Shown here piece after piece: positions 27,331 through 35,518 of a stretch of DNA of 41,732 nt. Position numbers and translations under genes: made by a program. Below the pieces are notes generated by a model, which was given only the letters and a program-made list of their open reading frames with translations, ran no database searches and was not told the DNA's origin. Origin of the DNA: Emcibacteraceae bacterium (GTDB lineage: Bacteria; Pseudomonadota; Alphaproteobacteria; Sphingomonadales; Emcibacteraceae); assembly GCA_016744185.1 (NCBI GenBank), contig JADGEY010000011.1:1-41732 (forward strand). Reading direction: 5' to 3'. The number at the start of each line of letters is the position of its first letter. Positions within the stretch are counted from its first letter, which is position 1.

Positions 27331-27747
27331 TTACCCTTCTTTCTTTTCAAATTTAGGTTTATCATTACTATAAGATTTTTTCTCACTATTGTAAGGCTTT
27401 TTCTCGTAGCTTTTCTTTTCATATGAATTGGCGCGCATCATGATGCTTTCACCTTCTTCATGTTTTTCGACTCGAATCGTCATGTAACGAACTACATCTT
27501 CATGGAGGCGTGCATTACGTTCTACTTCATCGATTGCAGCAGAAGAGCCATCAATGCGAAACATCACATAATGACCTTTTTTATATTTTTTAATGCGGTA
27601 AGCAAGAGGCTTAAGTCCCCAATATTCTGTTGTAACAACCGTGGCATCATTAGATTCGAAAATCTTCGTGAATTCTGCTGTGATCGCTTCAACCTGCTGT
27701 GGTTGGATATCCTGTCTTGCGATATATGTATATTCATAACTAGGCAT
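27331..27747 (-). CDS. rpsF: 30S ribosomal protein S6 with repetitive basic tail
   Basis: Binds the central domain of 16S rRNA as a heterodimer with S18. Residues 1-95 form the usual fold with EYTYIARQD at the start, EYWGLKPLAYRIKKYKKGHYV in the middle and VVRYMTIRVEKHEEGES at the end. The remaining 35-40 residues are a low-complexity tail built from Ser/Tyr-Glu-Lys-Lys units. The tail is basic, in contrast to the acidic L9 tail from the same operon. A strong AAGGAG ribosome binding site precedes the ATG. First gene of rpsF-rpsR-rplI. Confidence 0.96.
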   Translation of the reverse strand: MPSYEYTYIARQDIQPQQVEAITAEFTKIFESNDATVVTTEYWGLKPLAYRIKKYKKGHYVMFRIDGSSAAIDEVERNARLHEDVVRYMTIRVEKHEEGESIMMRANSYEKKSYEKKPYNSEKKSYSNDKPKFEKKEG

Positions 27748-28059
27748 ATAGAGAAACTCCTTATTCTAAAAGCCTTAACTAATTTGCCTGTTTTTCATGA
27801 TGGAGTGAATACGAATATCAAATCGTCACATTATAGAAGACTAACCATCAAAAACAGACTGTGTATTTCAGCAAAAATAAGAGCTGAATTTGCGCAATAT
27901 ACATAAAGGGGATATTTATTCAAGCTCTGATTTATGGTTTTAGCTAAAAAACCACCTTTTTGACTATAATTTTGATCATTTCTTGACTTGGAGGGTGCAT
28001 AGACTATTAAATAGCATAAATTTTAAGAAATTCACAAGATCATCTGAGAGATATATTTT
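27748..28059. promoter_or_regulatory. Divergent rpsF / fabD intergenic region
   Basis: A 312-bp gene-free spacer between divergent operons. For rpsF (minus strand) a perfect TATAAT (27835-27830) gives a leader of about 75 nt, but no good -35 is visible. For fabD (plus strand) a strong promoter is listed separately. I looked for the S6-S18 autoregulatory leader hairpin known in other bacteria and could not make a convincing match. No small gene or tRNA was found. Confidence 0.5.
27983..28010 (+). promoter_or_regulatory. Candidate sigma-70 promoter for fabD
   Basis: TTGACT (27983-27988), a 16-bp spacer and TATTAA (28005-28010), about 50 bp before the fabD ATG. Five of six bases match at -35 and four of six at -10. 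Confidence 0.5.
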
Positions 28060-29022
28060 ATGAGTAAAACCGATATTAAACCTGCCTTTATTTGCCCTGG
28101 TCAAGGAAGCCAAATCATTGGCATGGGCAAAGAGCTAAGCGATAATATGCCATCTGCGAGAGAAGTTTTTGAGGAAGTAGATGAAGCCCTTTCTCAAAAT
28201 CTATCAGGGCTGATGTTTGAAGGAACGCAGGAAGAACTCACCCTTACTTATAATGCTCAACCCGCTCTTATGGCATCATCGCTCGCCGTACTTAGAGTTT
28301 TGGAAAAAGATTTTAATATTAAGGTTAATGAGGTAGCTTCTTACGTTGCGGGTCATTCTCTTGGCGAATATTCTGCGCTTGCAGCGGCAGGCTCTATCGG
28401 AATTGCAGATACGGCAAGACTTTTAAAACTGCGGGGCGAAGCGATGCAAAGAGCCGTGCCAGTGGGAGAGGGGGCAATGGCAGCGATATTAGGTCTTTCA
28501 TTCGATGATGTAGCAGCGGTAGCGCAGGCAGCGGCGCAAGGTGAAATATGCACAGCGGCGAATGATAATGCAGATGGACAAGTGGTGATTAGCGGCTCTA
28601 AAGCCGCCGTTGACCGTGCTATTATTCTTGCCAAAGAAAAAGGAGCTAAACGGGGCGTTCTTCTTCCTGTGAGTGCGCCGTTTCATTGCTCTTTAATGCA
28701 GGTGGCGGCTGATGAGATGGAGGAAGCCCTTAAAGGCACCCGTATTTTAGCCCCAAGTGTGCCTCTTATCGCTAATGTGACAGCGCAGGCTGAAACAGAC
28801 CCAGAAAATATTAGAAAATTACTGGTAGAGCAAGTAACAGGCAGAGTAAGATGGCGTGAAAGCGTTCTTGAAATGGGCAATCTTGGTGTAAAATCACTGG
28901 TAGAAGTTGGCACAGGAAAAGTGCTTTCAGGTCTTGTAAGACGTATTAACCGTGACATGAAAGGGCTATCGCTACAAACGCCTGCGGATATAGAGGCTTT
29001 TGCGCTAAGCCTTAAATTATAA
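28060..29022 (+). CDS. fabD: Malonyl-CoA-ACP transacylase
   Basis: Loads malonyl groups from CoA onto acyl carrier protein for fatty acid elongation. The oxyanion motif GQGSQ (14-18) and active Ser100 in GHSLGEYSAL are intact, the conserved Arg follows in RLLKLRGEAMQ, and the catalytic His lies in VSAPFHCSLM. The length of 320 aa is standard. A GAGAGA-type ribosome binding site precedes the ATG. It heads the fabD-fabG-acpP-fabF set on the plus strand, 43 bp before fabG. Confidence 0.97.
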   Translation: MSKTDIKPAFICPGQGSQIIGMGKELSDNMPSAREVFEEVDEALSQNLSGLMFEGTQEELTLTYNAQPALMASSLAVLRVLEKDFNIKVNEVASYVAGHSLGEYSALAAAGSIGIADTARLLKLRGEAMQRAVPVGEGAMAAILGLSFDDVAAVAQAAAQGEICTAANDNADGQVVISGSKAAVDRAIILAKEKGAKRGVLLPVSAPFHCSLMQVAADEMEEALKGTRILAPSVPLIANVTAQAETDPENIRKLLVEQVTGRVRWRESVLEMGNLGVKSLVEVGTGKVLSGLVRRINRDMKGLSLQTPADIEAFALSLKL

Positions 29023-29065
29023 AAAAGCCTTAAATCATAAAGTAAAATTTTAAGAGGGATAAGAT

Positions 29066-29803
29066 ATGTTTAATCTTGAAGGAAAAACAGCACTGGTAAC
29101 GGGCGCATCGGGCGGCCTTGGAAAAGCAATTGCGAGCGCACTTTATAAGGCTGGCGCAAAGGTTGCTTTATCAGGTACAAGAATTGAGCCGTTAGAGATA
29201 CTTGCGGCAGAATTAGGCGAGGGAGCATTTGTTGTTCCTGCTAATCTTTCCGATCCACAATCAGTTGTGCAGCTTGCAAAAGATGCGGCAGAGGTGCTTG
29301 GCGGAATTGATATTCTGGTTAATAATGCTGGGATCACAAAAGATAATCTTGCTATGCGGATGAAAGAAGATGAATGGGACATTGTTCTTAACGTTAATCT
29401 AAAAGCCGCCTTTAAATTATCACAGGGCGTAATGCGGGGCATGATGAAAAAACGGGCAGGGCGCATTATTAATATTTCATCTGTTGTCGGCGTTGCGGGC
29501 AATCCCGGGCAAGCAAATTACTGCGCCTCTAAAGCAGGGCTGATTGGAATGAGTAAATCAATGGCGCAGGAACTTGGCGCAAGAGGCATTACGGTCAACT
29601 GCGTTGCCCCTGGCTTTATCGCAAGCCCGATGACAGACGAGCTTAATGAAAAGCAAAAAGAGGTGATTTTAGCTAAAATTCCAGCGATGCGTCTTGGCGC
29701 AGCGGACGAAATTGCAGCGGCTGTTTTATATCTTGCCAGTGATGAAGCGGGTTATGTAACAGGACAAACGCTTAATGTTAATGGCGGTATGGTTATGGTT
29801 TAA
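29066..29803 (+). CDS. fabG: 3-oxoacyl-ACP reductase
   Basis: NADPH-dependent reduction of 3-oxoacyl-ACP in fatty acid elongation. An SDR fold with cofactor loop TGASGGLG (12-19), NNAGIT (86-91), and active-site Ser139, Tyr152 and Lys156 in the YCASK motif. The C-terminus with GQTLNVNGGMVM is the FabG signature. The length of 245 aa is exact for the family. The position between fabD and acpP settles the role among SDR proteins. Confidence 0.97.
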   Translation: MFNLEGKTALVTGASGGLGKAIASALYKAGAKVALSGTRIEPLEILAAELGEGAFVVPANLSDPQSVVQLAKDAAEVLGGIDILVNNAGITKDNLAMRMKEDEWDIVLNVNLKAAFKLSQGVMRGMMKKRAGRIINISSVVGVAGNPGQANYCASKAGLIGMSKSMAQELGARGITVNCVAPGFIASPMTDELNEKQKEVILAKIPAMRLGAADEIAAAVLYLASDEAGYVTGQTLNVNGGMVMV

Positions 29804-29988
29804 GCTCTGCTTAAGACTTTGCTTAAGGTCTGGGCTTATAAAAAAACTCCATTTTTCATTTAAAATAGTCTTGGAATGATTAAATAAGTATGTTAGGAAG
29901 CCTTCGATAGTTAACAATGTCTATATTTTATGAGCTGGATTTAAACTCTGTTCTTGAAAAAAAAGGCATTCTATATTAATTTTAAAAC

Positions 29989-30010
29989 TTTACGTATGAA
30001 TATGCGTAAA
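29989..30010. repeat. Inverted repeat upstream of acpP
   Basis: Nine-base arms TTTACGTAT (29989-29997) and ATGCGTAAA (30002-30010), one G-T pair, 4-bp spacer, centred about 62 bp before the acpP start. The size and symmetry fit a dimeric repressor operator. I could not identify a good promoter next to it, and no matching regulator gene is in the window. Confidence 0.55.
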
Positions 30011-30061
30011 TTGTAATTTGGTTTCTTTTTTAAGAGAACCTCTAATTTAGGGAATAATATA

Positions 30062-30295
30062 ATGAGTGATGTAGCTGAACGCGTAAAAAAAATTGTGATT
30101 GAACATCTTAGTATTGAAGCTGATAAAGTGAATGATGCTTCTAGCTTCATTGATGATCTTGGCGCTGATAGCTTGGACACTGTTGAGCTTGTAATGGCTT
30201 TTGAAGAAGAATTTGGTTGTGAAATCCCTGATGATGCGGCTGAAAAAATTCTAACAGTTCAAGATGCAATTACTTTTATTACAGCAAACTCTTAA
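30062..30295 (+). CDS. acpP: Acyl carrier protein
   Basis: Carries growing fatty acyl chains on a 4'-phosphopantetheine arm attached to Ser37 in [11 protein letters not shown] 77-residue, acidic four-helix protein, standard in length and composition. The ribosome binding site AGGGA lies 8 nt before the ATG. It is set off from fabG by 258 bp and from fabF by 191 bp, so this abundant protein probably has its own transcript; an inverted repeat upstream and a hairpin downstream frame it. Confidence 0.98.
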   Translation: MSDVAERVKKIVIEHLSIEADKVNDASSFIDDLGADSLDTVELVMAFEEEFGCEIPDDAAEKILTVQDAITFITANS

Positions 30296-30327
30296 ACATT
30301 AGCTTGCTAATAAAGATTTTTTACAAG

Positions 30328-30376
30328 TACCGCAAAATCACGAGCTTTTCAAAGAGGCGAAGAGAGTTTTGCGGTA
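30328..30376 (+). terminator. Stem-loop between acpP and fabF, probable terminator
   Basis: A perfect 10-bp outer stem TACCGCAAAA / TTTTGCGGTA (30328-30337 with 30367-30376) encloses 29 nt that can form a short inner pairing, and is followed by a T-rich stretch. It lies 33 bp beyond the acpP stop and would let acpP be transcribed apart from fabF. The loop is larger than in a classic terminator. Confidence 0.55.
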
Positions 30377-30486
30377 TTGTTATTTTAGATATATAAAAAA
30401 ATTAAAGATAGGTACTTGAATCTTAAGCTCTTACTCTTTAAATTAAAATAACTAGGTCTTTCATCTTGAAAAATAAAGGATAAAAT

Positions 30487-31749
30487 ATGAGACGTGTTGT
30501 AGTCACTGGAATGGGCGTTGTTAGTCCACTTGCAGCAAATCTAGAACTTACTTGGAAACGTCTTATAGCGGGACAATCTGGCGCTGGATTAATTTCAAAA
30601 TTTGATATTAGTGATATGGCGGCTAAAGTTGCCTGTGAAGTGCCTTGGGGTGATGGCACGGACGGTACTTTCGATCCAGATGCTTATATGTCCCTTAAAG
30701 ACCGTAAAAGAATTGATGATTTTATTCTTTATGGTGTTGCCGCTTGTGATATGGCTTTAGCTGATTCTGGCTGGGAAATTAAAACAGACGAAGATAGCTA
30801 CCGTACGGGTATTTTAACAGGAGCAGGCATTGGCGGGCTTCCGGGAATAGAAGCTGAATCAATTAATTTACGGGACAGAGGTCCTCGCAGGGTTTCGCCT
30901 CATTTTATACCACGCTGCTTGATTAATCTTATTTCAGGTAATGTTTCTATTCGTCATAATCTTCGGGGTCCAAACCATGCTATTGTTACAGCCTGCGCTA
31001 CGGGAACGCACGCTATTGGTGATGCGGCTCGTATGATTATGCTTGATGATGCCGATGTTATGTTATGCGGCGGCGCAGAAGCTTCTATTTGTAAAGTTGG
31101 CGTGTCGGGCTTTATGCAGGCAAAGGCTCTTTCAACAAAATATAATGATGAGCCGACTAAGGCTTCCCGTCCTTATGACCGTGACCGTGATGGTTTTGTT
31201 ATTGGTGAAGGTTCTGGAATGCTTGTTCTTGAAGAATATGAACATGCTAAAAAACGTGGCGCAAAAATTTATGCTGAAGTGGTGGGATATGGTCTTTCAG
31301 GAGACGCTCATCATGTCACCGCCCCTGCGCCAGATGGTAATGGTGCTTTTCGTGCGATGCAGGCGGCTTTTAAACGCTCGAACCTTACGCCTGCTGATAT
31401 TGGCTATGTTAATGCTCATGGTACAGCGACGATGGGCGACGGTCTTGAATATGGTGCGGTAGAACGCATTTTTGGTGATGATATTAAAACAATGGCGATG
31501 TCTTCTACTAAATCTTCTATTGGGCATCTTTTAGGGGCAGCAGGCTCTACCGAAGCGATCTTTAGTATCATGGCAATGAATGAAGGCGCTCTTCCGCCAA
31601 CGCTTAATTTGGAAAATCCAGATGTTGGTATGGATACAATTAATCTTGTTGCGCTTGAGGCTCAGCAAAAAACAGGCATTAAAGCTGTTCTTTCTAATAG
31701 CTTTGGTTTTGGCGGTACAAACGCTTCTATTATTCTTGCAAAAGTTTAA
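30487..31749 (+). CDS. fabF: 3-oxoacyl-ACP synthase II
   Basis: Condensing enzyme that elongates acyl-ACP with malonyl-ACP. Thiolase fold with the complete Cys170-His311-His347 triad in TACATGTHA, VNAHGTAT and SSIGHLLGAAG, and the C-terminal SNSFGFGGTNAS. VNAHGTAT has Ala where most homologues have Ser, a mild change. The length of 420 aa is standard. AAAGGA precedes the ATG. mltG starts 6 bp after its stop, so the two are cotranscribed. Confidence 0.97.
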   Translation: MRRVVVTGMGVVSPLAANLELTWKRLIAGQSGAGLISKFDISDMAAKVACEVPWGDGTDGTFDPDAYMSLKDRKRIDDFILYGVAACDMALADSGWEIKTDEDSYRTGILTGAGIGGLPGIEAESINLRDRGPRRVSPHFIPRCLINLISGNVSIRHNLRGPNHAIVTACATGTHAIGDAARMIMLDDADVMLCGGAEASICKVGVSGFMQAKALSTKYNDEPTKASRPYDRDRDGFVIGEGSGMLVLEEYEHAKKRGAKIYAEVVGYGLSGDAHHVTAPAPDGNGAFRAMQAAFKRSNLTPADIGYVNAHGTATMGDGLEYGAVERIFGDDIKTMAMSSTKSSIGHLLGAAGSTEAIFSIMAMNEGALPPTLNLENPDVGMDTINLVALEAQQKTGIKAVLSNSFGFGGTNASIILAKV

Positions 31750-31755
31750 ATAAAT

Positions 31756-32736
31756 ATGCGCCCTTTTGGTAAGTATATTTCTATAATATTATTAATCAGC
31801 GTCCTTATTGGGGCGCTGTTTTTATATTGGGGCTACTGTAAATTTACCGAACCTTCTTTGCGGGAAAAATCTGGTGTAATGCGACTTATCAAAGGGCAGG
31901 GGCTTATCCGCACGGCTTGGCAGCTAAAAGAAAAGAAGTTCATTTCAGATGCTCGTATTTTTAAAATAGGCGTAATTTTTTTTGGATTTGAAAAAAAACT
32001 TCAAGCAGGAGAGTTTTTAATTCCTGAAAAAGCATCTATGCAAGACATAATGATGGTTTTATCAAGCGGTAAAGTCATTCAGCATAAGGCAACAATCATT
32101 GAAGGTTGGACAAGCTGGCAAATTGCCGAATATTTAAATAATATTGAAAACCTAAAGGGTGAAATTACAAAGCTCCCCCCTGAAGGCTCGCTTCTTCCTG
32201 AAACATATCTTTATATTCATGGCGATCAGCGCAGCGCCATTTTAAAGCGCATGTCAGGTAAAATGAATTTATTACTGGCGCAAATTTGGGCAGGGCGGGC
32301 AGATAATCTGCCTTTTTCTTCTGTAGGGGACGCTGTAATATTGGCTTCTATAGTGGAAAAAGAAACAGGAATTTCAGGCGAAAGAGCCCATGTGGCGAGC
32401 GTTTTTATTAACAGACTTCGGAAGAATATGCGCCTTCAATCTGATCCAACAATTATTTATGGTCTCACTAAAAAAGGCAGCTTAGGGCATGGGCTTAAGC
32501 GTTCAGAAATGAACAAAAAAACTCCCTATAATACTTATCAAATTAGAGGGCTGCCGCCGACAGCGATTTCTCACCCCAGTGAAGCCGCCTTAAGAGCTGT
32601 ATTAAATCCTATATTGTCCGATGATTTATATTTTGTCGCCGATGGTTCTGGCGGGCATGTTTTTGCCAAGACGCTTAAAGAGCATTTGAGAAACGTGCGC
32701 CAATGGCGAAAAATAGAACGCCAAAAGAAAAAATAA
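31756..32736 (+). CDS. mltG: Endolytic peptidoglycan transglycosylase MltG
   Basis: Cleaves nascent glycan strands in the periplasm and so sets their length. One N-terminal transmembrane anchor (about 7-26), a LysM-like region (about 40-110), then the YceG catalytic domain. The catalytic Glu201 lies in LASIVEKETG; LQSDPTIIYG and YNTYQIRGLPPTAISHP complete the signature. The length of 326 aa is normal. Six bp after fabF, as in many alphaproteobacteria, and convergent with the next dehydrogenase gene (3 bp between stops). Confidence 0.95.
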   Translation: MRPFGKYISIILLISVLIGALFLYWGYCKFTEPSLREKSGVMRLIKGQGLIRTAWQLKEKKFISDARIFKIGVIFFGFEKKLQAGEFLIPEKASMQDIMMVLSSGKVIQHKATIIEGWTSWQIAEYLNNIENLKGEITKLPPEGSLLPETYLYIHGDQRSAILKRMSGKMNLLLAQIWAGRADNLPFSSVGDAVILASIVEKETGISGERAHVASVFINRLRKNMRLQSDPTIIYGLTKKGSLGHGLKRSEMNKKTPYNTYQIRGLPPTAISHPSEAALRAVLNPILSDDLYFVADGSGGHVFAKTLKEHLRNVRQWRKIERQKKK

Positions 32737-32739
32737 TGC

Positions 32740-33504
32740 TTATTTATCAGGCATTCTGCTAAGTAGTTTTTCTAAAATCCATTCTGGAATTAAATTGGTA
32801 AGCGCCGAAAAAACAAGATTTGTCTGCCAAGGAAATGCAATTTTTCCTTTGTTTTTCGCAAGGTTTTTAACAATGATCTGAGCCGCTTTATCCGCTTGCA
32901 TAAAAAAGGGCATTGCAAAATCATTTCTATCCGTGATCCGGCTTTTAACAAAGCCAGGGCAAATTACATTAACTGCGATCCCATATCTTTTATAAAGCCC
33001 TCTAAGTGCCTCGCCATATGACTTAACAGCCGCTTTGCTTGCCGAATAAGCAGGTGCAGAAGGCATGCCATGATACCCTGCGAGTGAAGAAATTATAGCG
33101 ATTTGTCCTGTACCTCGTGATTTCATAAGATCAATTGCAGGATGAATTGTGTTAAATACGCCTTGTAAATTAACTGAAAATATTTGATCCGTATGCTCTG
33201 CAATATCATCATCATCTGCATTAAAAGAAAGACCGATTCCCGCATTGGCAATGACTAGATCAAGATTTGCCTTTTTGTCGGATAACTTGATCCAATGCAG
33301 CATTTCTTTTTGGGCTGTTACGGAAATTATTTCAGAATAAATCACAGCTTTTTTTGCCTCACATTCACGGGCGGTTTCGGCTAAACGTTCTGGATTTTGC
33401 CCAGAAATAAAAAGAATCACATCTTCTTTTGCATATTTTAAAGCAAGTGCTTTGCCTATGCCGCTGCTTGCCCCTGTGATTAAAATAGATTTTGGGTTTT
33501 TCAT
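32740..33504 (-). CDS. Short-chain dehydrogenase/reductase
   Basis: Classical SDR enzyme with cofactor motif TGASSGIG (10-17), ANAGIG, SSLAG and active-site YSASK. The C-terminal 40 residues are more hydrophobic, ending in an ALTNLIPEWILEKLL helix, which suggests contact with membrane or lipid substrates. The substrate is unknown. At 254 aa it is normal in size. It is the only minus-strand gene between fabD and the DUF2339 gene, inserted between mltG and yicC, which are often direct neighbours elsewhere. Confidence 0.88.
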   Translation of the reverse strand: MKNPKSILITGASSGIGKALALKYAKEDVILFISGQNPERLAETARECEAKKAVIYSEIISVTAQKEMLHWIKLSDKKANLDLVIANAGIGLSFNADDDDIAEHTDQIFSVNLQGVFNTIHPAIDLMKSRGTGQIAIISSLAGYHGMPSAPAYSASKAAVKSYGEALRGLYKRYGIAVNVICPGFVKSRITDRNDFAMPFFMQADKAAQIIVKNLAKNKGKIAFPWQTNLVFSALTNLIPEWILEKLLSRMPDK

Positions 33505-33561
33505 CCGTAAGAGTTCCTGTTATATATAAATATCTTTAATTTATTTAACATAGCGTGAAAA

Positions 33562-34464
33562 ATGACTTTATCAAGCATGACAGGTTTTGCCCGTACAGAA
33601 GGGCAGATAAAAACATCTTCGGGGACTGATTACAGTTGGGTTTGGGAAATAAGAACAGTGAATGGAAAAGCACTTGATATTCGATGCCGCGTTCCATCTG
33701 GGCTTGATGCTTTTGACCTGTATATTAAAAAAGCTCTAAAAACTCACCTTTCAAGAGGAAGCGTTAATGTTAATTTGACTCTGGCGCAGGAAGGGGATCA
33801 TTCATCGGTAAAAGTGAATTATAACATTCTTGAACAGCTCACAAAGGCTGCCGTTGAACTGTCCGCTAAATTTAATCTTCCTCCGCCGTCCATTGATAGC
33901 TTTCTGAACATTAAAGATGTGGTTGAAATTACAGATACAGCACAGAATGAAGATGTTCTTAAAGAGCGTGATAATGCTTTAAAATCTTCATTTTTAGAAA
34001 CGGTAGAAAGCCTTAAATCTGCCCGTAAAGACGAGGGGAAAGCTCTTGGAAAAATGCTTTTAGCTACAGTAGATGAAATTGAAGAATATTTGCTCTCTGG
34101 TGAAAAAATCGCTGCGGGGCAGCCTGAAATTCTTAAAAATAAATTTTTAGAAAAAGTAAATAACCTTCTTGGAAAAGACAGTTCCCTTGATCCTGATAGA
34201 GTGGTGCAAGAAATCGTAATTTTAGCAACAAAAGCTGACGTAAAAGAAGAGACAGACCGTCTGCACGCTCATATCGCATCTGCTCGCACGCTTCTTAAAA
34301 CAAAGGGTTCTGTAGGCAGAAAATTAGACTTTCTATGCCAAGAATTTAATCGTGAAGCCAATACATTATGTTCAAAATCCTCATCAATTGAGCTTACGAA
34401 TATTGGACTTTCCTTAAAAACAGCTATTGACCAGCTGCGTGAACAAATTCAGAATATTGAATAG
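33562..34464 (+). CDS. yicC: YicC family endoribonuclease
   Basis: YicC/YloC protein, an RNase family acting on mRNA and small RNAs in enteric bacteria. The N-terminus SSMTGFAR and the C-terminal GSVGRKLDFLCQEFNREANTL stretch are the hallmarks, and acidic residues of the likely metal site lie in the second motif. The length of 300 aa is typical. A weak ribosome binding site precedes the ATG. gmk starts 5 bp after the stop, the conserved yicC-gmk pair. Confidence 0.94.
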   Translation: MTLSSMTGFARTEGQIKTSSGTDYSWVWEIRTVNGKALDIRCRVPSGLDAFDLYIKKALKTHLSRGSVNVNLTLAQEGDHSSVKVNYNILEQLTKAAVELSAKFNLPPPSIDSFLNIKDVVEITDTAQNEDVLKERDNALKSSFLETVESLKSARKDEGKALGKMLLATVDEIEEYLLSGEKIAAGQPEILKNKFLEKVNNLLGKDSSLDPDRVVQEIVILATKADVKEETDRLHAHIASARTLLKTKGSVGRKLDFLCQEFNREANTLCSKSSSIELTNIGLSLKTAIDQLREQIQNIE

Positions 34465-34469
34465 AAAAG

Positions 34470-35120
34470 ATGATGAAAAACAACATTATACGCAGAGGGC
34501 TACTCCTTGTTTTATCTTCACCTTCTGGTGCAGGGAAGTCGACTTTATCTCGCTTAATCCTTGAAAAAGACAATGAAATAACCATGTCTGTCTCGGCAAC
34601 AACAAGAACGCCCCGAAAAGGTGAAACCGAGGGTGTAGATTACTATTTTAAATCTAAAGATCAATTCGAATTTTTGATTGAAAAAGATGGTTTTCTTGAA
34701 TATGCAAAGGTCTTTGATAATTATTACGGTTCACCCGCGGCACCAGTAGAGGCGGCTCTGGAAAAAGGAATGGACGTTCTTTTTGACGTTGACTGGCAAG
34801 GAACGCAGCAATTATCTCAAAAAATGAAAAATGATTTAGTCCGAGTATTTATTTTACCGCCAAGCAAGAAAGAACTTCTAAACAGACTTACGGGGCGTGG
34901 GCAAGATAGCAAAGATGTGATTGCTTCCAGAATGAAAAAAGCCAGTGCAGAAATTAGTCACTGGGCTGAATATGATTATATTATTGTAAATGATAATTTA
35001 CAGCAGGCTGAAAAAGAACTTATAGCAATTTTAGCCGCAGAACGGCTAAAAAGATCACGCCAAACAGGTCTTGTAGGATTCGTTCAAGGGCTCATGTCTA
35101 ATTCTGGCAATGACCTTTAA
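34470..35120 (+). CDS. gmk: Guanylate kinase
   Basis: Phosphorylates GMP to GDP with ATP, downstream of GuaB/GuaA encoded earlier in the window. P-loop SSPSGAGKST (16-25), the GMP-binding SATTRTPRKGE and YYGSP regions, FDVDWQG, and the lid region near GRGQDS. Two adjacent ATG codons (34470 and 34473) could both start it. At 216 aa it is normal. Confidence 0.97.
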   Translation: MMKNNIIRRGLLLVLSSPSGAGKSTLSRLILEKDNEITMSVSATTRTPRKGETEGVDYYFKSKDQFEFLIEKDGFLEYAKVFDNYYGSPAAPVEAALEKGMDVLFDVDWQGTQQLSQKMKNDLVRVFILPPSKKELLNRLTGRGQDSKDVIASRMKKASAEISHWAEYDYIIVNDNLQQAEKELIAILAAERLKRSRQTGLVGFVQGLMSNSGNDL

Positions 35121-35518
35121 AGAGCAGCAGAAAAGTATTTTTAAAAAATAGCAAAAAAGACTTAAAATGGAGTTTAACAGAGTGCATTTTCTCCTTAAAA
35201 TATTCCATAATATAAATTATGCGAATTCAGTAGCTCTCTTAAAAAGTATTGATAAAAAATGATTTAATAGACAGTATATTTCATGTGACTTACCCTATTC
35301 CACTAGCTTATAATATTATAGACAGATGGAGAAGCTACTATGCCATGGATGCGCATATTGAGCAAAACCGAACAGAAGCAGTTTGAAAAACCACCCGTTT
35401 TTGACGCACAGAAACGTAAGAAAATTTTTATTTAAGTGCTTTTATGTTAATAAACTTTCCATTTTAAAAATAATAAGCAATAATCAGAACTTAATCTTTT
35501 AAAGAGAGACCTTGGGAA
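35121..35518. other. Gene-poor spacer holding a transposase stub
   Basis: A 398-bp stretch between gmk and the DUF2339 gene, strongly AT-rich. It holds a short palindrome (CATAAT-N4-ATTATG, 35206-35221), a candidate promoter GTGACT-N18-TATAAT (35285-35314) and the truncated transposase start (35340-35435). No convincing 38-bp Tn3-type terminal inverted repeat was found by eye. The rest shows no recognisable gene. Confidence 0.6.
35340..35435 (+). pseudogene. Truncated N-terminus of a Tn3-family transposase (DUF4158)
   Basis: A 31-codon frame starts with MPWMRILSKTEQ, then FEKPPVFD and QKRKKIF, and ends at TAA. From memory of Tn3-family TnpA proteins with an N-terminal DUF4158 domain, the pattern MPRMKIL..EQ..F..PPVF....RKKFF is their usual opening, and the likeness holds from the first residue to about residue 30, where it is cut off. 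GGAG lies 8 nt before the ATG, and TATAAT with a weak -35 lies further upstream, so the transposase start signals seem kept. The remaining roughly 950 residues of a normal TnpA are absent. The assignment rests on a short stretch and should be checked by alignment. Confidence 0.6.

Noticed and set aside
27748-28059. tRNA, small gene or S6-S18 autoregulatory leader in the rpsF/fabD spacer
   Set aside because: No cloverleaf, no convincing small reading frame, and no clear match to the S6-S18 binding hairpin.
30298-30322. Short ATTAGC/GCTAAT hairpin followed by T6 after acpP
   Set aside because: The stem is AT-rich and effectively 5 bp; the stronger structure at 30328-30376 is a better terminator candidate.
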